Assembly (NCBI GenBank): GCA_963733145.1
Contig: CAVTCJ010000008.1
Coordinates: forward strand, 124,001 to 188,000
Source of the DNA: JAHIKV01 sp963733145
Lineage (GTDB): Bacteria > Planctomycetota > Planctomycetia > Pirellulales > Thermoguttaceae
Reading direction: 5' to 3'
Length of the DNA: 64,000 bases
Below the pieces are notes generated by a model. The model did not search any database. It was given only the letters and a program-made list of their open reading frames with translations, and was not told the origin of the DNA. Shown piece by piece: positions 29,236 through 38,699 of this stretch (its first letter is position 1; every line of letters starts with the position of its first letter). A program made the position numbers and the translations under genes.

Positions 29236-30410
29236 CTATGATGCCCGCCCCCACTCGACGCCCAGCATAACGACGTTGATGCCCGAGCCGATCCCCAGCA
29301 GGGCCACGCGGTCGTTCGGTTGGAGATGGCCGTTTTCGATGCCGATCGAGGCGGTCGTCGGCAAGGCCACGGAGCCGGTGTTGCCCAGGTATTCCACCGT
29401 GGAATAGTCGATCCGCTCGTCCAGGCCGAGGGTCTCGAACAACAGCCGGCGATGGGCGCGGCCCACCTGGTGGCAGAAAGTTTTTTGGATGTCGCCGGTC
29501 GTCCATCCCAACTCGGCGAGAAATTCGTCGAACGTCTGGCGGGCGGCGGCCACGCCTTCGCGCATCAGGCCCTCAGAGTCGGTTCGCATCAGCAGCGGCG
29601 CCGCGGTTGCACGGCCCTCACCCCCGGCCCCTCTCCCAACGGGAGAGGGGAGATTGGTTCCACGGCCCTCACCCCCGGCCCCTCTCCCAACGGGAGAGGG
29701 GAGATTAGACGCACGCCGCCCTCGCCCCTCGTTCCGCTTTGGCCGCCTTGGCAGAGGTCGCTGTGCTCGGTCGAGGTGTGCATCGCGCCGCCGAGGAGCC
29801 GGTTGCCGGTGCGGCTCAGCTCGCGGTCGCAGAGCAAGATTGCGGCGCTGCCCGAGCCGATCGTCAGCGAGGCGAACGCGGCCTTGATGTCCTGCCGCGA
29901 GAGCGAATCGGCGGCGTTCAGGTGAGCGATCGTGGATTCGACCAGGTCGCGGCCGTTCTCCGTGCCCACCACCAGGCCGGCGCGGATCTGGCCCAGCTCG
30001 ATCATGTTGGCCACCTGCACCACGCCGTTGAGCAGCCCGAGGCAGGCGTTCGACACGTCGTAGACGGCGCAGCGGTCGAGCAGGCCCAGGCGGTGATGCA
30101 CGCCGCAGGCCGTGGCCGGCTCGAGGAAGTCGCGGCAAACCGAGCCGTGAACGAGCGCGCCGATAAGTCGCCGGTCGATGCCCGAGCGGTGCAGCGCCTT
30201 CTCGGCCGTCGCGACGCTCATCCGGCTGGGCGGATCGCCCGGCGGCCAGAAGCGCCGCTGGGCAATCCCGGTCATCAGTTCCAGCCGTCCTTCGGGCAAA
30301 CGTAGCCGGGTGTACAGTGGCGCCAGACGCGACTCGATCTCGGCCGAGGTGACGATTTCCTCGGGCAGGGAGTGCGAAACGGCCTCCAAACAGACGTTTT
30401 CATATTTCAT
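29236..30410 (-). CDS. 3-oxoacyl-ACP synthase III-like enzyme with repeat insertion
   Basis: Thiolase-fold condensing enzyme related to FabH. Start ATG 30410 (MKYENVCLEAVSHSLPEEIV) matches the family; a longer frame to 30479 has no support. Catalytic residues are visible: Cys in DVSNACLGLLNGV (near residue 122), His in FCHQVGRAHRRLL and Asn in EYLGNTGSVALPT. Between the halves, 29617-29705 holds two tandem palindromes translated as ISPLPLGEGPGVRAVEP twice, and the frame shifts in or just after them (near 29600). Without the insert the length would be about 350 residues, as expected. Substrate is not predictable; FabH paralogues like this often prime unusual lipids. Confidence 0.82.
29617..29705. 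repeat. Two tandem cccctctcccaacgggagagggg elements in coding sequence
   Basis: Unit of about 44 bp, ggccctcacccccggcccct followed by ctcccaacgggagaggggag, repeated twice with only a few differences. Related single copies lie at 45895-45935 (inside ctpA), 47187-47305 and 51338-51478. Here they interrupt a KAS III-like gene. Confidence 0.9.
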
Positions 30411-31057
30411 TGATCGACCGGCCGAAACCTTTCGCTGAGGCGTTTGAGGCAACTCATTGCCCGGGGGACAGGTAAACATTCACTTGTCGGGAAAGCATCG
30501 TCATTCTGAGCGTGGCGAAGAATCTCTTGTGGAATCGAGGCTTGGCCAAGATTCTTCGCTACGCTCAGAATGACGGCCCTCCTATGACGATTACAGGCGG
30601 CAGTTCCTCATTTTCGCGGCCAAATTGCGTGTTGGCAACGCCATATTTCCCGCAGCGTTAAAAACGGGGAGATTCCCAGAGAGCCGTAGGGAAAAATCTG
30701 GTCTCGCGTGTGGAAAACCACAATGCCAGCAGTGCTCAGCAATACAAGAGATTGTGCGGTAAGGGTTTACGCCCACAATATACGGCAAAACTCTTGTACT
30801 TTTCTGTGGCGTCTCCTACATTCACCGACGACTTGCACCTCCAATCGACGGCGACACGTCGAAGCACAAAGGAGCCACACGACCTCAGCATCATACCGGC
30901 GATATGTCTTGGCTGAAAGTGCGATGGAGCGCACGAAGCGGTTCGCGCTCTTTTCTCCGCCAGGCCGTCGCGCCTCCGTAAGACCGGCAAGATGCCGCGG
31001 TCGAGTCCTCCTCATTCTATTCACCCGACACAGGAAGTGTCCAAGAAGGAGTGCAAG
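30411..31057. other. Intergenic region with a gtcattctgagc palindrome
   Basis: Contains a short version of the dispersed palindrome at 30497-30582 (gtcattctgagcgtggcgaa with its complement ttcgctacgctcagaatgac). The remainder, 30600-31040, has mixed composition, an AT-rich stretch near 30780 and no convincing gene or terminator. aaggagtgcaag at 31046 is the likely ribosome-binding site of the next gene. Confidence 0.5.
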
Positions 31058-31810
31058 ATGGCTGCGAAACCAATGATCGGCGTCAACGTGGACTACAAGT
31101 CCGCCCGAAAGGATTCCTCCGCGTTCTGTTACATTCATGCCGGCTACTGCAATTCGCTGACTGCGGCCGGCGCCGTGCCGATGCTTCTTCCGCCGATGAT
31201 CGATCGGTTCGACCTGCCGCGGATCCTAGAAATCTTGGACGGCGTGCTCTTCATCGGCGGAGCCGACCTCGATTGCCGCCGCGACGGCTACATGCTCCAC
31301 CCCTCGATGCGGATCATGGACCACCGCCGCGAGGAGTTCGACCGCGGGCTGATGGAGTTGGTCGTCGAGCGGAAAATGCCGGTGATGGGCGTGGGCTGCG
31401 GGATGCAATTGCTGAACCTCACGCTGGGTGGCACCCTCTCCCTGCACATTCCCGAGGACATGCCGAAGGCCGTCCCCCATCTCGACGCCCTGGACCCCAA
31501 CCATCGCCATGCCCTGCAAATCGAAATGGGCACGATCATGGAGCGGGTCTACGGCGAGGGCGAAATCCGCGTCAACAGCATGCATCATCAGGCCATCGAC
31601 GACGTGGCGCCCGGCTTCAACGTCACTGCCCGCTGCCCCGACGGCGTGATCGAGGCCATCGAAAGCGCCACCGACTGGTTCGCCTTCGGCACCCAGTTCC
31701 ATCCCGAGCACGAATCCGCCTCGGCCCTGGACCTGCGGATCTTCGAGGAATTCATCGCCGGCATCACCGGCGAGGTCCTCGAAAACACCGAAATGCGACT
31801 GGTGGCGTAG
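31058..31810 (+). CDS. Class I glutamine amidotransferase-like hydrolase (PuuD type)
   Basis: 250 residues from ATG 31058, preceded by aaggag at 8 bases. Resembles gamma-glutamyl-gamma-aminobutyrate hydrolases (peptidase C26), which cleave gamma-glutamyl amides in putrescine breakdown. Key sites: VLFIGGADLDCRR (oxyanion region), the nucleophile elbow VMGVGCGMQLLNLTLGG with Cys near residue 115, MHHQAIDDVAPGF and FGTQFHPEHES with the catalytic His and Glu. Function is inferred from family; the family has many members with unknown substrates. The next gene downstream is a spermidine-synthase-like protein, which might hint at polyamine metabolism, though the spacing is 200 bp. Confidence 0.82.
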   Translation: MAAKPMIGVNVDYKSARKDSSAFCYIHAGYCNSLTAAGAVPMLLPPMIDRFDLPRILEILDGVLFIGGADLDCRRDGYMLHPSMRIMDHRREEFDRGLMELVVERKMPVMGVGCGMQLLNLTLGGTLSLHIPEDMPKAVPHLDALDPNHRHALQIEMGTIMERVYGEGEIRVNSMHHQAIDDVAPGFNVTARCPDGVIEAIESATDWFAFGTQFHPEHESASALDLRIFEEFIAGITGEVLENTEMRLVA

Positions 31811-31846
31811 GCTCGTTATTGATCTCTGGATTTATCGTGACCATCG

Positions 31847-31915
31847 TTTAGCGGCCGTCGGCACGACGGCCCGGGTTCCACCGCAAGCCGCCGTACCGGC
31901 GGCTGCTAAACGACG
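31847..31915. repeat. tagcggccgtcggcacgacggcc / ccgtaccggcggctgctaaacg element
   Basis: Outer arms gtttagcggcc and ggctgctaaacg, with inner hairpins cgtcggcacgacg and ccgccgtaccggcgg. The same element, slightly different, is at 52135-52200. It is followed by two short repeats of aaacgacgttgc (31911 and 31945). Confidence 0.8.
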
Positions 31916-31995
31916 TTGCATTACTATTCTGACGGTCAATAAACGACGTTGCCAGACGATTCTGATAACCCCTGCCGAGAACGTCGGCAGTGTTG

Positions 31996-32001
31996 TATAC
32001 T
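31996..32001 (+). promoter_or_regulatory. -10 box (tatact) placed for leaderless transcription
   Basis: TATACT ends 7 bases before the ATG at 32008, which puts the expected transcription start on or next to the start codon. No Shine-Dalgarno is seen. The same spacing occurs before the radical SAM gene (47343-47348). Confidence 0.45.
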
Positions 32002-32007
32002 ACGGTA

Positions 32008-34216
32008 ATGGCGGCAACCGACACAACTCGTACGGAGATCGGCCGTTGGTGGATCGCCGCTTTCGGACTGACGATCCTGCTGAGCGCGTTCCTGCTGTTC
32101 CAGGTGCAACCGGTGGTGAGCAAGCGGATTTTGCCCTGGTTCGGCGGGGCGCCGGGCGTCTGGACCACCTGCCTGCTGTTCTTCCAGACGCTCCTTTTCG
32201 GCGGCTACTTGTACGCGCACCTCTTGCAGCGATGGCTCTCGCCGCGCCATCAGGTCGCGGTCCATCTGGCCTTGGTGGCCGTGGCCTTGGCCGTGCTGCC
32301 GGTCATGCCGGGCGTCGAGTGGAAACCGGCCCCCGCCCCGAATCCCACTTGGCAGATTCTCCTGCTGTTGTCGGCCACGGTCGGGATTCCCTATTTTGTT
32401 CTTTCGGCAACCAGCCCCTTGGTGCAGGCCTGGTTCAGCGGCGCGTATCCCGGCCGCTCGCCCTATCGGCTCTACGCGTTGTCCAACGCCGGCTCGCTGG
32501 CGGCGCTGTTGACTTATCCGTTCTTCTTCGAGCCGATCTTCGATCTGCACAGCCAATCCACAATGTGGTCGGGGGCGTTCGTGGTCTATGCGGTTCTGTG
32601 CGCGGTCCTGCTCGCCTGTGTATGGAATTTGCGGTCGTTCGCGGGCGGATTCGCCTCCTACGGCGCGGACGCCGAAAATCCCGCGCCGTCCGAGGCCCGG
32701 CCGGGGTGGCTCGACCGGCTGCGCTGGTTGGCGCTGCCGGCCTGCGCGTCGTTGATGCTGCTGGCCGCCACGAACCACGTCTGCCAGGACGTGGCGGTGG
32801 TCCCCTTTCTGTGGGTCATGCCGCTGAGCCTCTACTTGCTCTCGTTCATCATAAGTTTCGACCACGCGCGGTGGTACGTTAGACCGCTGTGGGCGGCGCT
32901 GGCCGTGCTTACGCTGGCCGGCGCGGCGGCGAATGACCTTGCACAACTATCCCGCTTTCCACCTCCGAGACTGGTCGAAGAATTGACCTTGTACTTGACG
33001 GCGATGTTCTCCGCCTGCATGGTTTGCCACGGCGAGTTGTATCGGCTGAAGCCCGCCCCGCGACATTTGACCGAGTTTTACCTGTATATTTCCGCGGGCG
33101 GCGCGTTGGGCGGCGTGTTCGTGGCCATCGTGGCCCCGCTGGTTTTTTCCACCTATCTGGAATGGCCGATCGGCGTGGCCGCCACCTTCGTCTTGTCGGT
33201 CGGATTGCTGATCCTGCCCAGGCGGGGCAGGGGTGGCTCCGCGCTGGCATTTTCCGCCCGCGCCGACGCCAAGCGTCGGAACAAGCGGGTTCCCGCACAG
33301 GGCGTGGGAAACGGAAAACCCTCGCTTATCCCCGGGGTACTCGCCTACGCCGCGTTCGGATTGGTCGTCGCCGTCGGACTGGTGTACGTCGCTGCCTGGA
33401 GCGGCGGTTTGGCCGGCCCGCTTGGATCGGACTCGCAACTTCTTCGGTGTCGTTGCCGTTGTGGAGCAATATGCCGGCTCCTCCCCCCGGCCGCAAGAGT
33501 TGCAGTTGCGGCACGGGCGGATCAGGCACGGCCGCCAGTCGCTCGATCCGCAAAAGCGGCGTTGGCCCACCAGTTATTACGGCGAACAGAGCGGCGCCGG
33601 CGAAGCTATCCGCTACTATCAGAAGTCCGGTCCCATCCGGGTTGGGTTGGTCGGTTTGGGCATCGGCACCCTGGCCGCCTACGCCCGGCCGGGCGACTTC
33701 TTCCGCTTCTATGAGATCAACCCCGCCGTCATCGACATGGCCCAAAAATATTTCACATATTTGTACGACTGCCGAGGCAAGTGGGACGTGGCGCCGGGCG
33801 ACGCCCGGCTGTCGTTGGAGACGGAAGAGCCGCAACAGTTCGACGTCCTGGTGCTCGACGCCTTCAACGGCGACGCCATTCCGACCCACCTGCTTACCCG
33901 CGAGGCGTTCGAGATTTACCGCAAGAATCTGAAGCCGGACGGAGCTATTGCCGTCCACATTTCAAACGTTTGCCTTCGTTTGGCGCCGGTCGTGCGGGGG
34001 CTGGCCGAAGATTGCGGCATGAAGACCACCCGCCGCTGCACCCAGGCGGACGAGAGCCGGTTGATCAACCCGAGCGAATGGATCGTGGTGACGCGAAACG
34101 AGGACTTCCTGCGCACACATCCCTCCCAGCCGGCGAAATTGCCGGACAACGATCTGCATGTTCCCCTCTGGACCGATCAATACAGCAACTTGTTCCGCAT
34201 CCTCGCCCCGCGGTAG
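32008..34216 (+). CDS. Membrane-fused spermidine-synthase-like protein, one frameshift
   Basis: About 735 residues. ATG 32008 (MAATDTTRTEIGRWWIAAFG). The N-terminal half has roughly ten hydrophobic helices (LLSAFLLFQVQPVVSKRILP, FFQTLLFGGYLYAHLL, VFVAIVAPLVFSTYL), the usual integral-membrane part of this class. After a frame change near 33425 comes the aminopropyltransferase-like domain: VGLVGLGIGTLAAYA (SAM-type glycine motif), FYEINPAVIDMA (acidic loop), and FDVLVLDAFNGDAIPTHLL. Most members of this fused class lack a proven polyamine activity, so the substrate is open. A repeat fragment (gttcccgcacagggcgtggg) is translated at residues 430-440. Confidence 0.82.
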
Positions 34217-34637
34217 GCGATTGGTTGACGGACGGCGGCGGACAGGGGAAAATCGTAACCGTTCACGGGGCGGCAGGGGACTGGTCCATTTTTCGGCGGG
34301 AAAACGTGATTTCATCGATAAACCGTGGGCCGAAAACATGGACCTGTCCCCCTCCCGCCGCCCCAGGGGGACAATCCCATTTTCGCGGCAGTAAAGCTAA
34401 TTCGCGGGGTTACGTCCCTCACGCCGCGGAAATTGGGACAGTCCCCTGTGAACGGTTACGGAAAATCATTGTGTGGAGGACGAAATCCCGGTTAATCGTC
34501 GAACAAAACGCCCCGCGACCGCTGTCGCGGGGAGAGGCGGCGGGGAGTTTCTCTCGACCCCCCGCAAACGCAGTTGCGGGGCGTTTATTTTGCGGACTTG
34601 ACCATACACTAACTTTCTTTGCCGGGAGCCATCCCCC
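34217..34637. repeat. Composite palindrome (aaccgttcac ... gtgaacggtt) and hairpins
   Basis: Outer arms aaccgttcacggggcgg (34257) and cccctgtgaacggtta (34443-34459) enclose several ggggac-type palindromes: ggggactggtccatttttcg with ggacctgtccccctc, and gggacaatcccattttcg with aattgggacagtcccc. A shorter version of the same composite lies at 44010-44143. Two more hairpins follow, ccccgcgaccgctgtcgcgg at 34512 and ccccgcaaacgcagttgcgg at 34559; the second is followed by cgtttatttt and may end transcription. Confidence 0.8.
34557..34592 (+). terminator. Possible intrinsic terminator
   Basis: Stem of eight pairs (ccccgcaa / ttgcgggg) around acgcag, followed by cgtttatttt. It stands 46 bp before the nucleoside hydrolase start, so it would stop read-through from upstream. 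Also reads as part of a dispersed repeat. Confidence 0.35.
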
Positions 34638-35770
34638 ATGCCGAACTATTTGCGAGCGCTCTCTCCGATCGTAATTTGCGTAGTCCTGGCGGTTGCCTGC
34701 GGACTGACGGCCGCCGCGCGGGCCGCGGAGGGAAAACTTCCGCTCATCCATTCCACCGACCTGCTGCACCCGCACGACGATCCGGACGACCATTTCGACC
34801 TGGCGACGCTGTTCGCGCTCGACGAGTTCGACATTAAGGGGATCGTCCTCGATAGCGGCCGGGACCCGCTGGGGCAGGTGAAACGTTGCGGCCGTCCCGC
34901 CATCGAGCAGATGATGCACATCACCGGCCGGAAAGTCCCCTCCGCCATCGGACTGAGCACGAGGCTCCGCTCGCTGGATGACAAGGGACTCGAGCAGGAC
35001 CGGATATTCCAGGGCGGCGTCGAGCTGATCCTCTCCGTGCTCCGCAAGTCGGACCAGCCGGTGATCTATCACGCCGCCGGCAGCCTGCGCAACTTGGCCG
35101 CCGCGTTGAACCGCGAGCCGGAACTGCTCAAGCGGAAGATCAAGGCCGCCTACATCCAGAGCGGACGCGGCCCGAGCGGAGACCAGCGGGAATGGAACGT
35201 CACGCTCGATCCGTTCGCCTTCGCCAGGGTGATCGAGTCCGGCCTGCCGATCTACTGGTGCCCCTGTTTCGGCACGGGCGGCTACCAGACCTATTACAAG
35301 GCGGACCAAGGAGCGGTGATCGGCGCCTGCCGCGGCCGGTGCAAAATTTCTTCGTCTACTGTCTCACCAAGTCGAAGGCCGGCCCGATCGGGTTCCTCGC
35401 CGGCGGTCCCCATCCGGTTCCGACCGGCGAGCGGAACTTATGGTGCACGGCCCCCTTGATCTACGCCGCCGGGCGGAAGATATATCGGCGCGGGCCGGAC
35501 GATTTCGCCGCCCTGGCGCCGGCCGAGGCCGCCAAGGCCGGACTGGCCGACAAGGCGGTCGAGGTGTTTCGCTTCGTCCCCATGCAGGCGTCCATCGCAC
35601 GGCAGCCCGACTTGCACGTGAAGGGCGGAAAATGGGTTCGGCCATCGGTGGACGTGAAACTGAATCCGGCCGAAAAGAGCGGGAGTTTCATTTTTCAAGT
35701 AACCGATCCAAGTTATTCCAAAGTCCTTTCTTCGGTGCTGAAGAATCTCTTGTCCGGGCTGGGGAAATGA
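34638..35770 (+). CDS. Secreted nucleoside hydrolase-like protein, one frameshift
   Basis: About 377 residues from ATG 34638, with gggagc upstream. A signal peptide (PIVICVVLAVACGLTAAARA) is followed by the nucleoside-hydrolase-like acidic cluster STDLLHPHDDPDDHFDLATL (Ca2+-binding Asp residues in this fold). RKSDQPVIYHAAGSLRNLAA corresponds to the conserved substrate-region helix. The frame breaks near 35335; the second part reads VQNFFVYCLTKSKAGPIGFL and ends NLLSGLGK at 35770. The fold hydrolyses N-glycosidic bonds of nucleosides; the secreted planctomycete members are uncharacterised as far as I know. Confidence 0.75.
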
Positions 35771-35784
35771 CCCCCCCCATTGTG

Positions 35785-36070
35785 TAGGTTATCCTTTAGC
35801 ATAACGCGGCATAGCCGCAACCAATTGTTGTCTTAGGTTTTGGGTCTTGGCACAAAGACCCAAAACCTAAGACCCAAGACGGTCAAAGATTGAGGACGTT
35901 TCCTCAACTCCAAATACTAATGGCATAACCAAAGCGTTGCGGGTCAATGTGTTATACCGTTAGACTTTAGGATTGAGGAAACATCCTCAATGTTTTTCTG
36001 GCGATAATCGGAACTTACGTCGTCACAATTGGTTGCGGCTACGCCGCGCTAGGCTGAAGCATAACCTACG
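35785..36070. repeat. Long inverted pair of the tagccgcaaccaattg element
   Basis: A direct copy of the element (35811-35924, closely matching 7174-7304) faces an inverted partial copy (35966-36054). Outermost bases gtaggttatcctttagc (35785) and gctgaagcataacctacgg (36051) are also inverted partners. The whole region is a MITE-like composite of about 285 bp. No protein is encoded in it; from 36070 to 36291 I see no other feature. Confidence 0.75.
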
Positions 36071-36291
36071 GAATACTGAGGCATACCCGGCGGATGGCCC
36101 GGCACTGGCGATTTTCCGAGCAATGCTGGCCGGGGAGATCTGCGGTCTTTATGTCGAGTTTGCGAGGCCTGAGGGCCTGCAAGTAAAAAAATGCGGCTCA
36201 TGGGGTTGCATTTCTCCGGCTTTAAGCGAGAATAAGCGATTCGCCAGTTGGCGGAGGGAGTTGTTTTGCGCACTGTTTCAGAGGTCGTATA

Positions 36292-36924
36292 ATGGCGCTA
36301 CAGTTGGCCGTTGAGCCGCGAAATACCAAGGGAAAACGCAATAACCGGCGGTTGCGCCGGGGAGGCAAAGTCCCGGCAATCCTCTATGGACACGGACTGG
36401 AGTGCGTGCCGTTGAGCGTCGAGGCGGAATCGCTGGCGGCGGCGATCCGGCACGGCAGCCGGCTGGTCAGCCTGACCGGCGGGGCCGAAGAATCGGCGTT
36501 TATTCGCGATCTCCAATGGGATATTTGGGGGACGCACATCGTCCACGTCGATTTTACCCGCATCTCGGAGCACGAGATTGTGGAGGTCCGCGTGCCGGTC
36601 GAGTTGCGCGGCGAAGCGCCTGGCGTGAAGGAGGGGGGAGTCGTGTTGCAGCACGTCCACGAAGTGGATATTGCCTGCCCGGCCTCCGTCATTCCCGAAA
36701 AGCTGGCGGTGAACGTCAATCATTTGATGCTGAACGCCTCGGTCGCATTGCAGGACTTGGAGTTGCCGCAAGGGGCCAAGCTGCTCGCCTCGGACTTGGA
36801 ATTGGTGGTCGTCGAATGCGTCGTTCCGCAGGAGATGCCGGAAGAGGAATCCGCCGAGGCGGTCCCCGGCGAGCCTGAGATCATCGGCGAGAAGGATAAG
36901 GAGGAAGACGAGTCGAAGGAATAA
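36292..36924 (+). CDS. rplY: 50S ribosomal protein L25/general stress protein Ctc
   Basis: 5S rRNA-binding protein of the large subunit, in the long CTC form. 210 residues: N-terminal L25 domain (LAVEPRNTKGKRNNRRLRRG, KVPAILYGHG), then the beta-rich TL5 domain (HEIVEVRVPVELRGEAPGVK, DLELPQGAKLLASDL), and an acidic tail (PEEESAEAVPGEPEI) typical of high-GC and planctomycete forms. gagg lies 7 bases before the ATG. A TATAAT hexamer overlaps the start (36288-36293). First gene of a translation cluster with pth, rpsF, ssb and rplI. Confidence 0.93.
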   Translation: MALQLAVEPRNTKGKRNNRRLRRGGKVPAILYGHGLECVPLSVEAESLAAAIRHGSRLVSLTGGAEESAFIRDLQWDIWGTHIVHVDFTRISEHEIVEVRVPVELRGEAPGVKEGGVVLQHVHEVDIACPASVIPEKLAVNVNHLMLNASVALQDLELPQGAKLLASDLELVVVECVVPQEMPEEESAEAVPGEPEIIGEKDKEEDESKE

Positions 36925-36976
36925 GGGACTCAGAAATGCGACGCGGGGTCCGCCCGGATTTGCGGGGACATGGCCG

Positions 36977-37537
36977 ATGAAACTCGTGGTTGGGCTGGGC
37001 AATCCGGGTCGCCGTTACCAGGGGACGCGGCACAACGTCGGTTACGCCGTCCTGGCCGAACTGGCCCGAAAGTGCGGTGCCGTCCTGCCCGCCCGGGCAC
37101 GGTTTCAGGGCGAGGTCGTCGAGGCGGAGTTGGGCGGCGAAAAGGCCCTGCTGTTGAGCCCCACGACCTTCATGAACCGCAGCGGCGGCAGCGTCCGGGA
37201 GGCGATGCGTTTTTACAAGTTGCCCCACCGGGACTTGCTGGTGCTTTGCGACGACTTGAACCTGCCGGCCGGCAAACTGCGGTTCCGCGCGAAGGGTTCG
37301 TCGGGCGGCCAGAAGGGGTTGGACGACATTATCGGAAAATTGGGCACGGAGGATTTCGCGCGGCTGCGGGTCGGCATCGGGGCCGCCCCGGAAAATTGGG
37401 ATTGGGCCGACTACGTTTTGAGCAAGTTCACGCCCGAGGAGTTGCCCGAAATCGAACGGGCGGTGAAACTGGCGGCCGACGCCGCGATCGCCTGGGCCCG
37501 CCAGGGCGCGGATTATTGCATGAACCAATACAACTAA
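36977..37537 (+). CDS. pth: Peptidyl-tRNA hydrolase
   Basis: Releases tRNA from prematurely freed peptidyl-tRNAs. 186 residues. MKLVVGLGNPGRRYQGTRHN contains the conserved Asn (VGLGNPG) and the catalytic His20 equivalent in TRHNVG. PTTFMNRSGGSVREA and VLCDDLNLPAGKLRFR-KGSSGGQKGLDDI complete the active-site loops. The pairing rplY(ctc)-pth is a common bacterial gene order. Start at ATG 36977 with ggggacat upstream; 52 bp after rplY. Confidence 0.95.
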   Translation: MKLVVGLGNPGRRYQGTRHNVGYAVLAELARKCGAVLPARARFQGEVVEAELGGEKALLLSPTTFMNRSGGSVREAMRFYKLPHRDLLVLCDDLNLPAGKLRFRAKGSSGGQKGLDDIIGKLGTEDFARLRVGIGAAPENWDWADYVLSKFTPEELPEIERAVKLAADAAIAWARQGADYCMNQYN

Positions 37538-37606
37538 TTTTGCAGCACAATTTTTTGCAGCACAGCCGCACGGGCTGTGACACCTGAACTTTCGAGGAGT
37601 TTTACT

Positions 37607-38068
37607 TTGGCCGCGAACGTCTATGAAGGCATGTTCATTCTCGAAGCGAACCGTTTTGGACGGGACCCCGACGCGGTCTCGGGCCAAGTCGCCGCGATGA
37701 TCGAGAACTTCGGCGGCGAGGTGCTCGTCAGCCGCTTTTGGGAAGAGCGCCGTCTGGCCTTCCCCATCAAGGGACAACGGAAAGGGGTCTACTGGTTGAC
37801 CTACTTCCGCCTGGAAGGGGGCCGCTTGGGCGATTTGCGGCGGCAGTGCCGGATCACCGAAGAAATCCTGAGGACGTTGTTCCTGAAGGTCGAGCCGAGG
37901 ATCGTCGAGGCCCTGGTCGCCCATGCCAAATCGGCGACGCCGACGCCCCGCGCCGAAACCGAGGAAAAGCCCGTCGAGGCGGCCGTCGCCGTGGAAGAGG
38001 AAGTCGTAATCGACGCCATCGACGACGAAGCCGGCTCGGAAGACGCAGATACCGACCTGGAAGAATAG
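37607..38068 (+). CDS. rpsF: 30S ribosomal protein S6
   Basis: Small-subunit protein. I place the start at TTG 37607, 8 bases after cgaggag, giving (M)AANVYEGMFILEANRFGRDP; the upstream frame to 37577 has no ribosome site. Conserved S6 features: NVYEGMFIL at the start, RLAFPIKGQRKGVYWLTYF in the middle. Residues after about 100 form an acidic, Ala/Glu-rich tail (EEKPVEAAVAVEEEVVIDAI). 153 residues, longer than E. coli S6 because of the tail. Confidence 0.9.
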   Translation: MAANVYEGMFILEANRFGRDPDAVSGQVAAMIENFGGEVLVSRFWEERRLAFPIKGQRKGVYWLTYFRLEGGRLGDLRRQCRITEEILRTLFLKVEPRIVEALVAHAKSATPTPRAETEEKPVEAAVAVEEEVVIDAIDDEAGSEDADTDLEE

Positions 38069-38084
38069 TGGGGGGATTAGCGCC

Positions 38085-38583
38085 ATGGCCAGCTATAATC
38101 GCGTGATCCTGATGGGCAACCTTACCCGCGACCCGGAGATTCGATATCTCCAGAGCGGCATGGCCGTCTCCGACATCGGCGTCGCCGTAAATGATAAACG
38201 GAAAAACGCCAACGGCGAATGGATCGAGGAAGTGACTTTCGTCGACGTGACGCTTTGGGGACGGACGGCCGAGGTGGTTGGCGAGTATTTAGGCAAAGGA
38301 TCGCCGATATTCATCGATGGGCGGTTGAAACTGGATACCTGGGAGACGCAGGACGGGACAGAAGCGCTCGAAGTTGAAGGTCGTGGCGGATCAAATGCAG
38401 TTTATCGGCGGCAAGGGACAAGGCGGCGGGGGACAAGGCGGCGGGGCACAAGGCGGCGGTGAAGGGGGCGGACAGCGCTCGGCGCCCCGGCAGAACTCGC
38501 AATTTTCCCAGCAGGCCCCGCCCGACGACTTCGGCGACGCCCCGCCGCCCGATCAATCGTCCGGCGACGACATCCCCTTTTAA
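38085..38583 (+). CDS. ssb: Single-stranded DNA-binding protein, one frameshift
   Basis: Binds ssDNA during replication and repair. OB-fold N-terminus MASYNRVILMGNLTRDPEIR, then NGEWIEEVTFVDVTLWGRTA. The frame breaks near 38357 (gacgggacagaagcgc): the expected text QKRSKLKVVADQMQFIGG lies in another frame, followed by a Gly/Gln-rich linker and the C-terminal acidic tip SSGDDIPF, the conserved protein-interaction tail. One extra base explains the break. As ssb is essential and no second copy is seen here, a consensus error is the simplest explanation. About 165 residues when corrected; 16 bp after rpsF. Confidence 0.9.
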
Positions 38584-38587
38584 TATC

Positions 38588-38665
38588 AATTGTGGGACGG
38601 ACTTCCGAGTCCGTCCAAAACCGGGATGGATTACGAAAATCCGTCCTACATATTCGCGAACAATT
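38588..38665. repeat. gggacggacttccgagtccgtcc palindrome
   Basis: gacggacttccgagtccgtcc plus a nearby gatggattacgaaaatccgtcc form two small hairpins between ssb and rplI. A related ggacggattaagaaatccgtcc stands at 49160-49182. Confidence 0.6.
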
Positions 38666-38699
38666 CATATTTGGCATAAAAAATAAGGCGCATGTTCCG

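Noticed and set aside
29617..29705. Two repeat units as a mini-CRISPR
   Set aside because: They are tandem palindromes translated inside a gene, related to intergenic copies elsewhere, and have no unique spacers.
36288..36293. TATAAT as the rplY promoter
   Set aside because: The hexamer overlaps the start codon, so a transcript from it would begin inside the gene; a gagg ribosome site argues for an upstream promoter.
35973..36314. Plus-strand frame of 113 codons before rplY
   Set aside because: Its first third is the inverted repeat element and it overlaps the rplY start; no protein features.
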